Shown here one piece after another: positions 1 to 6,304 of a stretch of 12,073 nucleotides of DNA. The stretch comes from Flavobacteriaceae bacterium (lineage in GTDB: Bacteria; Bacteroidota; Bacteroidia; Flavobacteriales; Flavobacteriaceae). Both the position numbers and the translations under genes were made by a program. Numbering within the stretch: position 1 is the stretch's first letter; each line of letters opens with the position of its first letter. Under the pieces are notes generated by a model. It worked only from the letters and a program-made list of their open reading frames with translations. It was not told the DNA's origin and ran no database searches. The stretch is from contig JAGQYU010000110.1 in assembly GCA_020435885.1 (NCBI GenBank), positions 1 to 12,073 on the forward strand. Reading direction: 5' to 3'.

Positions 1-773
1 TGGTTCCATTGGAAGATGAAGATATCTCTAAGCAGTTTGAGCGTTCGTTCAAAAAGTCTGGTATCAATGTAATGACCAACGCTAGTGTTACCTCTGTTGA
101 TACTTCCGGTAAAGGTGTAAAAGCTACCGTTAAAACTGCAAAAGGCGAAGAGGTTCTGGATGCAGATATTATCCTTTCAGCGGTTGGTATCAAAACGAAT
201 ATTGAGAATATAGGTTTGGAAGAAGTTGGCATTGCAGTTGATAAAGACAAAATTTTAGTGAACAAATATTATCAAACCAACATTCCGGGGTACTATGCTA
301 TTGGTGATGTGGTCGATGGGCCTGCTTTGGCGCATGTGGCTTCCGCTGAAGGTATCACATGTGTGGAAAAAATTGCAGGATTAAACCCTGAACCAATTGA
401 TTATGGAAACATACCTGGGTGTACATATGCAACTCCTGAAATCGCCAGTGTGGGTATGACAGAAAAGCAAGCCAAAGAAGCTGGTTACGAGCTGAAAGTA
501 GGTAAATTCCCGTTCTCTGCTTCCGGTAAGGCAAAAGCAGCCGGAGCTTCTGATGGTTTTGTAAAGGTAATTTTTGATGCTAAGTATGGCGAGTGGTTAG
601 GCTGCCATATGATTGGCGCCGGAGTTACAGATATGATTGCTGAGGCAGTATTGGGTAGAAAATTAGAAACCACAGGGCATGAAGTGCTAAAAGCTATTCA
701 CCCGCATCCAACTATGAGTGAGGCTGTTATGGAAGCTGTAGCTGATGCGTATGATGAGGTAATCCACCTATAG
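1..773 (+). CDS. lpdA: Dihydrolipoyl dehydrogenase (E3), C-terminal part, 5' truncated by window
   Basis: This flavoprotein reoxidises dihydrolipoyl groups of 2-oxoacid dehydrogenase complexes and the glycine cleavage system, using NAD+, in the cytoplasm. The reading frame is already open at base 3 (V-P-L-E-D-E-D-I-S-K), so the gene begins outside the window. The family is about 465 residues; roughly 210 are missing, including the FAD Rossmann fold and the redox disulfide. Counting from the Leu codon at base 9, the visible part holds the end of the NAD domain, the second FAD-contact motif YYAIGDVVDGPALAHVASAEG around residues 95-115, and the dimerisation domain. The catalytic pair lies in HPHPTMSE, with His233 (bases 705-707) and Glu238. 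The C-terminus YDEVIHL is typical of Bacteroidetes E3 enzymes. The stop TAG at 771-773 abuts a dispersed repeat. No damage is seen. The family call is firm; which dehydrogenase complex it serves cannot be told from here. Confidence 0.96.
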   Translation, partial: VPLEDEDISKQFERSFKKSGINVMTNASVTSVDTSGKGVKATVKTAKGEEVLDADIILSAVGIKTNIENIGLEEVGIAVDKDKILVNKYYQTNIPGYYAIGDVVDGPALAHVASAEGITCVEKIAGLNPEPIDYGNIPGCTYATPEIASVGMTEKQAKEAGYELKVGKFPFSASGKAKAAGASDGFVKVIFDAKYGEWLGCHMIGAGVTDMIAEAVLGRKLETTGHEVLKAIHPHPTMSEAVMEAVADAYDEVIHL

Positions 774-774
774 C

Positions 775-865
775 GTCATTGCGAGCGTAGCGAAGCAAAC
801 TTTGCATTTTGAATCTACATAAAAAGATTACCACGTCGCCTCTAGTAGAGACTCCTCGTAATGAC
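775..865. repeat. Dispersed palindromic (REP/MITE-like) repeat, full element
   Basis: A 91-bp element has 11-bp terminal inverted repeats: GTCATTGCGAG at 775-785 and CTCGTAATGAC at 855-865. They match at 10 of 11 positions, and the odd position would still pair as G-U in RNA. Inside the left end, TTGC (779-782) and GCAA (795-798) form a short inner stem. A second inner stem is CTCT/AGAG at 840-850. Repeats starting GTCATTGCGAG and ending CTCGCAATGAC are scattered through many Bacteroidetes genomes (general knowledge, not checked here). It starts 1 bp after the lpdA stop, so it is transcribed as part of the lpdA 3' untranslated region. No ORF is present; movement would need a transposase elsewhere. 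Confidence 0.75.
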
Positions 866-872
866 TCATCTT

Positions 873-910
873 GTCATTGCGATCCCGAGTACTCGGGAGA
901 AGCAATCTCT
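873..910. repeat. Second, short palindromic repeat with a 16-bp perfect palindrome
   Basis: GTCATTGCGA at 873-882 repeats exactly the first 10 bases of the preceding element (775-784). It is followed by the perfect palindrome TCCCGAGTACTCGGGA (883-898) and then GAAGCAATCTC. An outer stem ATTGC (876-880) with GCAAT (902-906) encloses the palindrome, giving a strong hairpin. The architecture (ATTGC, inner palindrome, GCAAT) parallels the left end of the first element, but the right terminal inverted repeat is missing, so this is a short or half-size version. It lies 14 bp before the terminator. Confidence 0.65.
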
Positions 911-924
911 TAAAAATAAATAGA

Positions 925-960
925 ACAAAAAAGCCAAAGAATTTTCTTTGGCTTTTTTGT
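925..960. terminator. Bidirectional rho-independent terminator
   Basis: A perfect 16-bp inverted repeat (925-940 and 945-960) has a 4-base ATTT loop. The stem core GCCAAAGA/TCTTTGGC is flanked by A6 on one side and T6 on the other, so it reads as a stem followed by a U tract on either strand. It lies between convergent lpdA (plus) and the 1011-1433 gene (minus), and can end both transcripts. Confidence 0.9.
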
Positions 961-1010
961 TAAAATATTATTGTGTAATTCACTAAACATAGTTTAGCTA
1001 GATAGTTTTT

Positions 1011-1433
1011 TTATGCTGAAAACCCAAAAGGTAGATCAGGCTCAATAAATTGATTTTTTGCTCTACTGCTTCTAAAGATATCTGTTTTATAGTGCATTTT
1101 TAAAAGGCTTCTAAAATTATTTTTCAGCCTCGGGTATTCACTCAATAAACCTCTAAAATCTACTGCTTTTGCCTTATCTATAAAATGGTTCATTACTTTT
1201 ATAGAGGCTACTGTAACTGTTTTATTGAATTTAGTATCATCGCCTACTTCAAAATCAAATTTGGCAATTTGGGTAGTCAGGTTTTTTACAGCTTTTTTAA
1301 TACCATACTTTTTAATGTGTATGTATGCCAATCGTAGATGGGCTTCATGGGTCATAAAGACTGGGGGCAAGGTGCAATCTTTGAATTGTTCTTCAAATTG
1401 CTGGTCGGTTAGTAGTTCGTGTTTTTCGGTCAT
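1011..1433 (-). CDS. Small uncharacterised protein (FxTHEAHLRLA family), 140 aa
   Basis: I cannot name a function. The protein is short and has no signal peptide or membrane segment, so it is probably cytoplasmic. It has an F-x-T-H-E-A-H-L-R-L-A motif (about residues 26-36), a central TVTVASIKVMNHF stretch, a YPRLKNN segment, and a C-terminal HYKTDIFRSSRAKNQFIEPDLPFG. This pattern (a His-rich HxxHxRLA start, a helical middle, a Y-x-x-x-x-x-x-S-x-x-A-(R/K)-x-x-F-x-x-P-D end) resembles a widespread family of about 140-residue hypothetical proteins that I recall in several phyla, typically F-x-H-R-x-H-V-R-L-A-W. It is probably all-helical with conserved His/Arg, which could suggest ligand or metal binding, but that is conjecture. 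The ATG lies 11 bp after the stop of the upstream exported-protein gene, so the two are likely co-transcribed. Transcription ends at the shared terminator at 925-960. Confidence 0.8.
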   Translation of the reverse strand: MTEKHELLTDQQFEEQFKDCTLPPVFMTHEAHLRLAYIHIKKYGIKKAVKNLTTQIAKFDFEVGDDTKFNKTVTVASIKVMNHFIDKAKAVDFRGLLSEYPRLKNNFRSLLKMHYKTDIFRSSRAKNQFIEPDLPFGFSA

Positions 1434-1444
1434 AGTAGGTTAGG

Positions 1445-2146
1445 TTAGTTTTTAATCACTCCTAAGGTAGCAATATTTCCGGTAGCAATATTCCATTCTT
1501 GGGCAGAAAGTAAATAACCATGTTCGTCAAACACTCTCAGTTCAGCAGTATTAGGCCCCGAATAACCTTGGTTAAGTGCCTCAACATCAATACGATTGTA
1601 TCCTTTATTAAGGTCTACAATAATCACATATGAAGTAGCATTCAACATAATATTATTGTTGATAACTTGCTCATTTACATATACTTTTATGCGATCTCCA
1701 TCTACCAAGCTAAAATCTCTAACCTCTAATTTCACCTTATTAGTATTGGTATGAAAGGTTCCAAGGCTTACATCACTTTTTAGCGTAACATTGTTGCTAG
1801 TATCTTGCCCCATAAAAGATCGTTTTACTAAAATATCATCATCTAATGGTGTTTCTTTTTTCATAAAACTAGGAGGGATACTATTAGGTTTTCTTAACGG
1901 ATCAAAATAGGAACTCGCCTGTGACTTAAAACCTATAAGGTATGGTTGCTGTTTAACGTCTAATATAGATGTACGTTGTAAAGTATCTACCAGCTTAAAT
2001 TGCAGAGGTTGTAGTTGTTTTCCGGCATCCAATGAAAATTTGATGGAATCAAGTTTTTTAGAAAAATCTGATTGAGCATCTAAGTTTACTGAAAAACTCA
2101 GTGCTGCTAACAGTATGAATATTGCTATGTGTCGTTTCATTTTCAT
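1445..2146 (-). CDS. Predicted exported beta-sandwich protein, function unknown (233 aa)
   Basis: The protein begins MKMKRHIAIFILLAALSFS and ends its signal peptide at LDA|QS (cleavage after about residue 24). There is no lipobox Cys, so it is likely a soluble periplasmic or secreted protein rather than a lipoprotein. Residues 26-125 are polar and without a recognisable domain. Residues about 126-233 alternate hydrophobic and polar positions like a beta sandwich, with VDGDRIKVYVN (148-158), ALNQG (190-194) and SGPNTAE (196-202), a pattern I associate with exported Bacteroidetes proteins of unknown role. I chose the ATG at 2144-2146; the ATG at 2138-2140 is equally possible. The longer TTG start at 2206 is rejected because it lies inside the -7 promoter box and would bury the signal peptide behind 20 residues. 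No C-terminal type IX secretion domain is seen. It leads a two-gene unit with the 1011-1433 gene. Confidence 0.8.
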   Translation of the reverse strand: MKMKRHIAIFILLAALSFSVNLDAQSDFSKKLDSIKFSLDAGKQLQPLQFKLVDTLQRTSILDVKQQPYLIGFKSQASSYFDPLRKPNSIPPSFMKKETPLDDDILVKRSFMGQDTSNNVTLKSDVSLGTFHTNTNKVKLEVRDFSLVDGDRIKVYVNEQVINNNIMLNATSYVIIVDLNKGYNRIDVEALNQGYSGPNTAELRVFDEHGYLLSAQEWNIATGNIATLGVIKN

Positions 2147-2203
2147 ACAAACAATAGCATCAAAAGCAATGCCTAAAGAAGGTTTTATAGAAAAAGTTGA
2201 TTC

Positions 2204-2211
2204 CAAAAGTA
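2204..2211 (-). promoter_or_regulatory. -7 promoter box of the minus-strand two-gene unit
   Basis: Read on the minus strand the bases are TACTTTTG, an exact fit to the Bacteroidetes TAnnTTTG element. Transcription would start near 2197, leaving a leader of about 50 nt before the ATG at 2146. No clear TTG -33 element is seen at 17-23 bp upstream, so the assignment rests on the -7 box alone. Confidence 0.5.
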
Positions 2212-2263
2212 ATTAAAAATAGAGAAATGCTGTATTTGTACTGTAAAGTTTAAGAATGTATTA

Positions 2264-2289
2264 ACGGTTTTTTAGCGCTAATAAAACGT
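2264..2289. promoter_or_regulatory. Candidate operator: 26-bp near-perfect palindrome
   Basis: The segment is symmetric about 2276/2277, with 11 of 13 base pairs matching. The arms are ACG-x-TTT-x-TTA and the centre is the perfect 10-mer TTAGCGCTAA (2272-2281). There is no loop and no U tract, so it fits a binding site for a dimeric regulator better than a terminator. It sits between two divergent promoters, centred about 59 bp upstream of the likely tpx transcription start, a usual place for an activator. The regulator is unknown. Confidence 0.45.
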
Positions 2290-2310
2290 ATAAAACATTT
2301 TAATCACGGT

Positions 2311-2328
2311 TAATTTTATGTATTTTTG
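2311..2328 (+). promoter_or_regulatory. tpx promoter, -7 region
   Basis: TATTTTTG at 2321-2328 fits TAnnTTTG exactly. The tpx ATG lies 22 bp downstream, giving a leader of about 16 nt if transcription starts near 2335. The 18 bases 2311-2328 (TAATTTTATGTATTTTTG) are identical to the ftsK promoter at 3256-3273. The -33 region is T-rich but has no clean TTG. Confidence 0.6.
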
Positions 2329-2350
2329 AGACAAATAAAAAATAATAAGC

Positions 2351-2854
2351 ATGGCAACAATAACATTAAAAGGAAATGCAGTCCATACTTCAGGTGATTT
2401 ACCTGCTGTTGGATCTCAAGCTCCTGATTTTAAATTGGTTAAAAACGATCTTTCAGAATCTTCTTTATCAGAATATAAAGGGTCTAAAGTTATATTGAAT
2501 ATTTTTCCGAGCATTGATACCGGTACGTGTGCGGCTTCAGTAAGGCAGTTTAACAAAGAAGCAGCAGAGCTAGATAATACTAAGGTTTTGTGTATATCTA
2601 GAGATTTGCCTTTTGCCCAAGCAAGATTCTGTGGAGCCGAAGGCATTGCAAATGTTATCAACTTGTCTGATTTCAGAACAGGGTCTTTTGGTAAGGATTA
2701 TGGTTTACAGATTGTTGACGGACCGTTAAACGGATTATTGTCAAGATCGGTAGTAGTGCTAGATGAATCCGGTAAGGTTATTTACACTGAACAGGTTCTG
2801 GAAATAGTGGACGAGCCTAACTACAAAGCTGCATTAGAGGCATTAATGAGCTAA
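2351..2854 (+). CDS. tpx: Thiol peroxidase (atypical 2-Cys peroxiredoxin)
   Basis: Tpx reduces hydrogen peroxide and, preferentially, alkyl hydroperoxides, and is recycled by thioredoxin. The 167-residue length matches the family (E. coli Tpx is 168). The thioredoxin-like fold shows the peroxidatic motif IDTGTCAASVRQFN with Cys60 preceded by Thr57, the resolving Cys94 in ARFCGAEGI, and the conserved active-site Arg132 in LLSRSVVVLD. The spacing of the two cysteines (34 residues) is that of E. coli Tpx, so an intramolecular disulfide is expected. Cys81 is an additional cysteine. The start is the ATG 22 bp after a good -7 box; residues 1-20 match the usual Tpx N-terminus (TLKGNAVHTSGDLPAVGSQAPDF). 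There is no signal peptide, so it is cytoplasmic. Its stop is 1 bp before the dgkA start, so the two are co-transcribed. A palindrome upstream may mediate regulation. Confidence 0.97.
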   Translation: MATITLKGNAVHTSGDLPAVGSQAPDFKLVKNDLSESSLSEYKGSKVILNIFPSIDTGTCAASVRQFNKEAAELDNTKVLCISRDLPFAQARFCGAEGIANVINLSDFRTGSFGKDYGLQIVDGPLNGLLSRSVVVLDESGKVIYTEQVLEIVDEPNYKAALEALMS

Positions 2855-2855
2855 A

Positions 2856-3227
2856 ATGTTCTCCAAAAAAGAAGAATTTTTTATGGGCAGGGTTAAGAGT
2901 ATTCAATATGCACTTAAAGGCCTTTGGATACTTTTAACTACTGAACATAGTATTATAATTCAATTCTTCATTGCTGTTATACTTACCATTATTGGATTTA
3001 TAGTTCAATTATCTGCCATTGAGTGGATGTTACAGCTACTTGCCATAGGATTGGTTATGGTTGCCGAAGCATTGAATACAGCTGTTGAAAAACTAACAGA
3101 TTACATCCATCCGGAATACGATAAAAAAATAGGCCTTATTAAGGATATTTCTGCCGGAGGGCCTGCCATAGCAGCTATTATTGCTATTATTATTGGTTGT
3201 ATAATCTACATTCCAAAATTTTCTTAA
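2856..3227 (+). CDS. dgkA: Diacylglycerol kinase / undecaprenol kinase family integral membrane protein
   Basis: This small inner-membrane kinase uses ATP to phosphorylate diacylglycerol or undecaprenol and so recycles lipid carriers; the substrate cannot be decided from sequence. At 123 residues it is of family length, with three hydrophobic segments (about 33-51, 56-71, 102-118) after a short amphipathic N-terminus. The catalytic signature is present: EALNTAVEKLTDYI with Glu71, Asn74 and Glu78, then Lys96-Asp97 in LIKDISAG. These align with E. coli Glu69, Asn72, Glu76 and Asp95. Glu30 in TTEHSIIIQF matches the conserved N-terminal acidic site. One deviation: the usual AGAV after KDxxA reads AGGP (100-103). 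The ATG follows the tpx stop by 1 bp, implying translational coupling; an in-frame ATG at 2883 is a less likely alternative start. No promoter or terminator separates it from tpx. Confidence 0.93.
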   Translation: MFSKKEEFFMGRVKSIQYALKGLWILLTTEHSIIIQFFIAVILTIIGFIVQLSAIEWMLQLLAIGLVMVAEALNTAVEKLTDYIHPEYDKKIGLIKDISAGGPAIAAIIAIIIGCIIYIPKFS

Positions 3228-3255
3228 ACTTTATAGCCTAGCCCTGCTACTCATA

Positions 3256-3273
3256 TAATTTTATGTATTTTTG
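3256..3273 (+). promoter_or_regulatory. ftsK promoter, -7 region
   Basis: TATTTTTG at 3266-3273 is an exact TAnnTTTG match. The whole stretch 3256-3273 is identical over 18 bases to the tpx promoter at 2311-2328. Transcription near 3280 would leave a leader of about 12 nt before the ATG at 3292, which excludes the TTG at 3271 as the ftsK start. The 64-bp dgkA-ftsK gap holds no terminator hairpin, so read-through from tpx-dgkA is also possible. Confidence 0.6.
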
Positions 3274-3291
3274 CCCAATACTGTACGCTAC

Positions 3292-5646
3292 ATGGCCAAG
3301 AAAACGAAATCGAGCTCTAAACAGAAAAAAAATAGAGTGATAGGCTTTTTTAAAAGTAAACAAACACATTTAGTGTTCGGTTTATTTTTAATAGTCTTTT
3401 CCATTTTTTTACTGGTTTCTTTTGTGTCTTTTTTAATGCACTGGAAAGAAGATCAAAGCCAGTTAATTTTATTTTCTGAAAGGTTGGCCGAAACCAGAAA
3501 CTTATTAGGTAAAATAGGTGCTGAAATAAGTCACTTTTTTATATATCAAGGTTTTGGGATAGCGTCTTTTATAGTGCCTGTTTTGTTATTCTTTTCAGGA
3601 GTTTTTGTAGTGTTTAACTTTCCTTTTAGACCTTTGATGAAATCATGGTTTTGGGGATTGATCGCCATGATTTGGCTAGCACTAGCTATAGGTTTTTTTA
3701 TCCCTTCCAATTCGCTACTTAGCGGTATTGTAGGCTATGAAATGAACGATTTCTTAAAGGATTTTATCGGCAAAACGGGGGTGTTTTTAATACTGCTATT
3801 CAGTTTATTAACGTACATAATTTCTAAGTTCAAAATTACTCCTGAAGTATTGCGAGCCAAACTTCCGAAAAAGAAAGAAAGAACTGAAACTTTGTATGGA
3901 ATAGATGATATAACTGATGAAGGGTATATAAGTGAAACTGTTCATGAAAAGCCAAGTTCTGAACTAGATCTTCCTATTACTACCAAACCTAAAGAAGAGA
4001 AAGCCAATAAGCCTAAACCAGTAATAGATGAGCCTGTAAAACACCATGATGAGGTTAAAATTGAAGTAGAAGAAACTTTTAAAGAAGATCATTTAGTTGA
4101 AAACTTATCTAATAAACTAGTTGAAGATTTTGGTGAGTTTGATCCAACATTAGAATTGTCAGAATATAAGTTTCCGCCGTTAGACTTGTTGAAAGATTAT
4201 GGGAATGAGAACATTACCATAGATCAGAATGAACTGGAAGCTAATAAGGATAGAATTGTAGAAACGCTTAGTAATTATAACATTGGTATTTCAAGTATTA
4301 AAGCTACTATAGGGCCAACAGTTACGTTGTATGAAATAGTACCAGATGCAGGTGTACGCATTTCAAAGATTAAGAATTTGGAAGATGATATTGCCTTATC
4401 GCTTTCAGCATTAGGGATTAGGATTATTGCACCAATTCCAGGCAAAGGAACTATAGGTATTGAAGTACCCAATAAAAATGCTACGGTTGTTTCTATGAAA
4501 TCGGTGCTATCTACACAAAAATTCCAAAATGCTAATATGGAATTGCCTTTAGCCCTAGGAAAAACTATTTCTAATGAGACCTTTGTAGTTGATTTAGCTA
4601 AAATGCCTCACTTATTAATGGCAGGGGCTACGGGGCAAGGAAAATCTGTAGGGTTGAATGCCGTTTTGGCATCGTTACTTTACAAAAAACATCCGGCTGA
4701 AGTAAAATTTGTATTAGTAGACCCCAAAAAAGTTGAGCTAACACTTTTCAGTAAAATTGAACGTCATTATCTGGCAAAATTACCTGATAGTGATGAAGCT
4801 ATTATAACAGCTACCGATAAGGTTATCAATACATTGAACTCACTTTGTATTGAAATGGATAACCGTTATGATCTTTTGAAGGAAGCTTACGTAAGGAATA
4901 TTAAAGAATACAATCAGAAGTTTAAAGCCAGAAAGTTAAATCCGGAGAACGGACATAAATTTTTACCTTACATTATTTTGGTGATTGATGAATTCGCCGA
5001 TTTGATTATGACTGCCGGCAAGGAAATAGAAACTCCTATTGCACGTTTAGCACAGTTAGCAAGGGCCGTTGGAATTCACTTAATTGTTGCTACGCAACGC
5101 CCTTCGGTAAACGTAATAACGGGTATCATTAAAGCAAACTTCCCCGTAAGGGTAGCTTTTAGAGTAACCTCTAAAATAGACTCCAGAACTATTCTAGACA
5201 TGCAAGGTGCTGATCAGTTGATTGGTAAGGGCGATATGCTCATATCTACCGGAAATGAAATTACGAGATTACAATGTGCCTTTATTGATACTCCGGAAGT
5301 TGATAGAATAACTGACTTTATAGGTTCGCAAAGAGCCTATGCTAGTGCACATATGTTACCTGAGTATGTAGGTGAGGAAAGTGGCACAAGTCTTGATATA
5401 GATATTGCGGACAGAGATGACCTTTTTGAAGAAGCTGCATATGTAATTGTAAGTGCGCAGCAAGGCTCGGCATCTTTGATCCAACGTAAGTTAAAGCTAG
5501 GTTATAACAGAGCAGGTAGAATTATAGACCAGTTAGAAGCTGCCGGAATTGTAGGCCCTTTTGAAGGGAGTAAGGCAAGGCAGGTGCTAATTTCTGATGT
5601 ACTGGCTCTGGAAGAATTTTTTAAAAATGAAAAAACAGATTTATAA
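3292..5646 (+). CDS. ftsK: DNA translocase FtsK
   Basis: FtsK is the septum-anchored DNA pump that segregates chromosome termini and activates XerCD recombination at dif during division. The 784-residue protein has four N-terminal membrane segments (about 25-51, 87-110, 119-138, 162-180) and a charged, Lys/Glu/Pro-rich linker (about 185-280). The motor domain follows, with an alpha part around 320-420, Walker A GATGQGKS (445-452), VDPKKVEL after it, and Walker B ILVIDEFADL with Asp566-Glu567. The motif GADQLIGKGDML lies near 640-650. The C-terminal gamma winged helix (about 710-770) holds NRAGRIIDQLEAAGIVGPFEGSKARQVL and reads the polar KOPS-type sequences. All parts are intact and the length is normal for the phylum. 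The ATG at 3292 (MAKKTKSS) is chosen; an upstream TTG at 3271 lies in the -7 box. It heads the ftsK-lolA-lptF/G-ribB-lpxK-punA run. Confidence 0.97.
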   Translation: MAKKTKSSSKQKKNRVIGFFKSKQTHLVFGLFLIVFSIFLLVSFVSFLMHWKEDQSQLILFSERLAETRNLLGKIGAEISHFFIYQGFGIASFIVPVLLFFSGVFVVFNFPFRPLMKSWFWGLIAMIWLALAIGFFIPSNSLLSGIVGYEMNDFLKDFIGKTGVFLILLFSLLTYIISKFKITPEVLRAKLPKKKERTETLYGIDDITDEGYISETVHEKPSSELDLPITTKPKEEKANKPKPVIDEPVKHHDEVKIEVEETFKEDHLVENLSNKLVEDFGEFDPTLELSEYKFPPLDLLKDYGNENITIDQNELEANKDRIVETLSNYNIGISSIKATIGPTVTLYEIVPDAGVRISKIKNLEDDIALSLSALGIRIIAPIPGKGTIGIEVPNKNATVVSMKSVLSTQKFQNANMELPLALGKTISNETFVVDLAKMPHLLMAGATGQGKSVGLNAVLASLLYKKHPAEVKFVLVDPKKVELTLFSKIERHYLAKLPDSDEAIITATDKVINTLNSLCIEMDNRYDLLKEAYVRNIKEYNQKFKARKLNPENGHKFLPYIILVIDEFADLIMTAGKEIETPIARLAQLARAVGIHLIVATQRPSVNVITGIIKANFPVRVAFRVTSKIDSRTILDMQGADQLIGKGDMLISTGNEITRLQCAFIDTPEVDRITDFIGSQRAYASAHMLPEYVGEESGTSLDIDIADRDDLFEEAAYVIVSAQQGSASLIQRKLKLGYNRAGRIIDQLEAAGIVGPFEGSKARQVLISDVLALEEFFKNEKTDL

Positions 5647-5647
5647 A

Positions 5648-6295
5648 ATGAAAAAAATTATGTTGTTGCTGGTAGCAGTTTTTGCAGGAATCATATCATT
5701 TGCTCAAAACGATGCAAAAGCAAAACAATTGCTGGATGAGGTTTCTAAAAAGATGAGCACATATCAGAACATTTATGTGGAGTTTAAACACAAACTGGAT
5801 AATAATGAGGCTGATGTGCATCAAGAAGTTCGTGGAGATATTACCATGAAAGGAGATATGTATAGTGCAAACTTTATGGGAACCAATCAGATCTATGATG
5901 GGAAAAAGGTATACACCATCATTACCGATGATGAGGAAGTAAATATTTCTGATGTAAACAGTGAAGATGAAGGTACATTAACACCTTCTAAGTTTTTCTC
6001 TTTTTACAAAAACGGATACACATACAAATGGGACATTTTACAAAACGTAAATGGCAGAAAGATACAATATGTAAAACTCATACCTATTGATAGTAACTCA
6101 GAAGTTAGCAATATTTTGGTTGGGGTAGATGTTGGCACACATCATATTTATAAATTGATAGAGACCGGTAATAACAAAACAGTTACAACACTTACTATTA
6201 CTGAATTTAAGACCAATCAGCCATTGTCTAAAACTATGTTTACTTTTGATGAGGCTAAATATAAAAGCGAAGGATATATCATAAACCGACTGTAA
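5648..6295 (+). CDS. lolA: Outer-membrane lipoprotein carrier protein, LolA family
   Basis: LolA carries lipoproteins released by the LolCDE exporter across the periplasm to the outer membrane. The 215-residue product starts with a signal peptide (MKKIMLLLVAVFAGIISFA|QN, cut after about residue 19). The mature part has the LolA-type half-barrel pattern: AKQLLDEVSKKMSTYQNIYVEFKH at the start, repeated beta hairpins (GDITMKGDMYSANF, QIYDGKKVYTIITDDEEVNIS), then LTPSKFFSFYKNGYTYK, and a C-terminal TEFKTNQPLSKTMFTFD strand pair. This matches the broad LolA family seen in Bacteroidetes, in which LolB is often not recognisable. The ATG lies 1 bp after the ftsK stop; an ATG at 5627, overlapping ftsK, would add seven residues before the signal peptide and is less likely. 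It is co-transcribed with ftsK and lies 9 bp before an LPS-export permease gene. Confidence 0.88.
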   Translation: MKKIMLLLVAVFAGIISFAQNDAKAKQLLDEVSKKMSTYQNIYVEFKHKLDNNEADVHQEVRGDITMKGDMYSANFMGTNQIYDGKKVYTIITDDEEVNISDVNSEDEGTLTPSKFFSFYKNGYTYKWDILQNVNGRKIQYVKLIPIDSNSEVSNILVGVDVGTHHIYKLIETGNNKTVTTLTITEFKTNQPLSKTMFTFDEAKYKSEGYIINRL

Positions 6296-6304
6296 TTTTT
6301 TCAC

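Noticed and set aside
774..1010. Small RNA or broken gene between lpdA and the minus-strand gene
   Set aside because: The stretch is explained by two palindromic repeats and a terminator; no coding frame or promoter is evident.
2147..2206. TTG start adding 20 residues to the exported protein on the minus strand
   Set aside because: The codon lies inside the -7 box and the extension would precede a normal signal peptide.
3271..3291. TTG start that would lengthen FtsK by seven residues
   Set aside because: The TTG overlaps the -7 promoter box TATTTTTG, so it would lie upstream of the transcription start; the ATG at 3292 gives the normal MAKK start.
5597..5647. Start of lolA inside ftsK
   Set aside because: A complete signal peptide begins at the ATG at 5648; the extra residues read as FtsK sequence in another frame.
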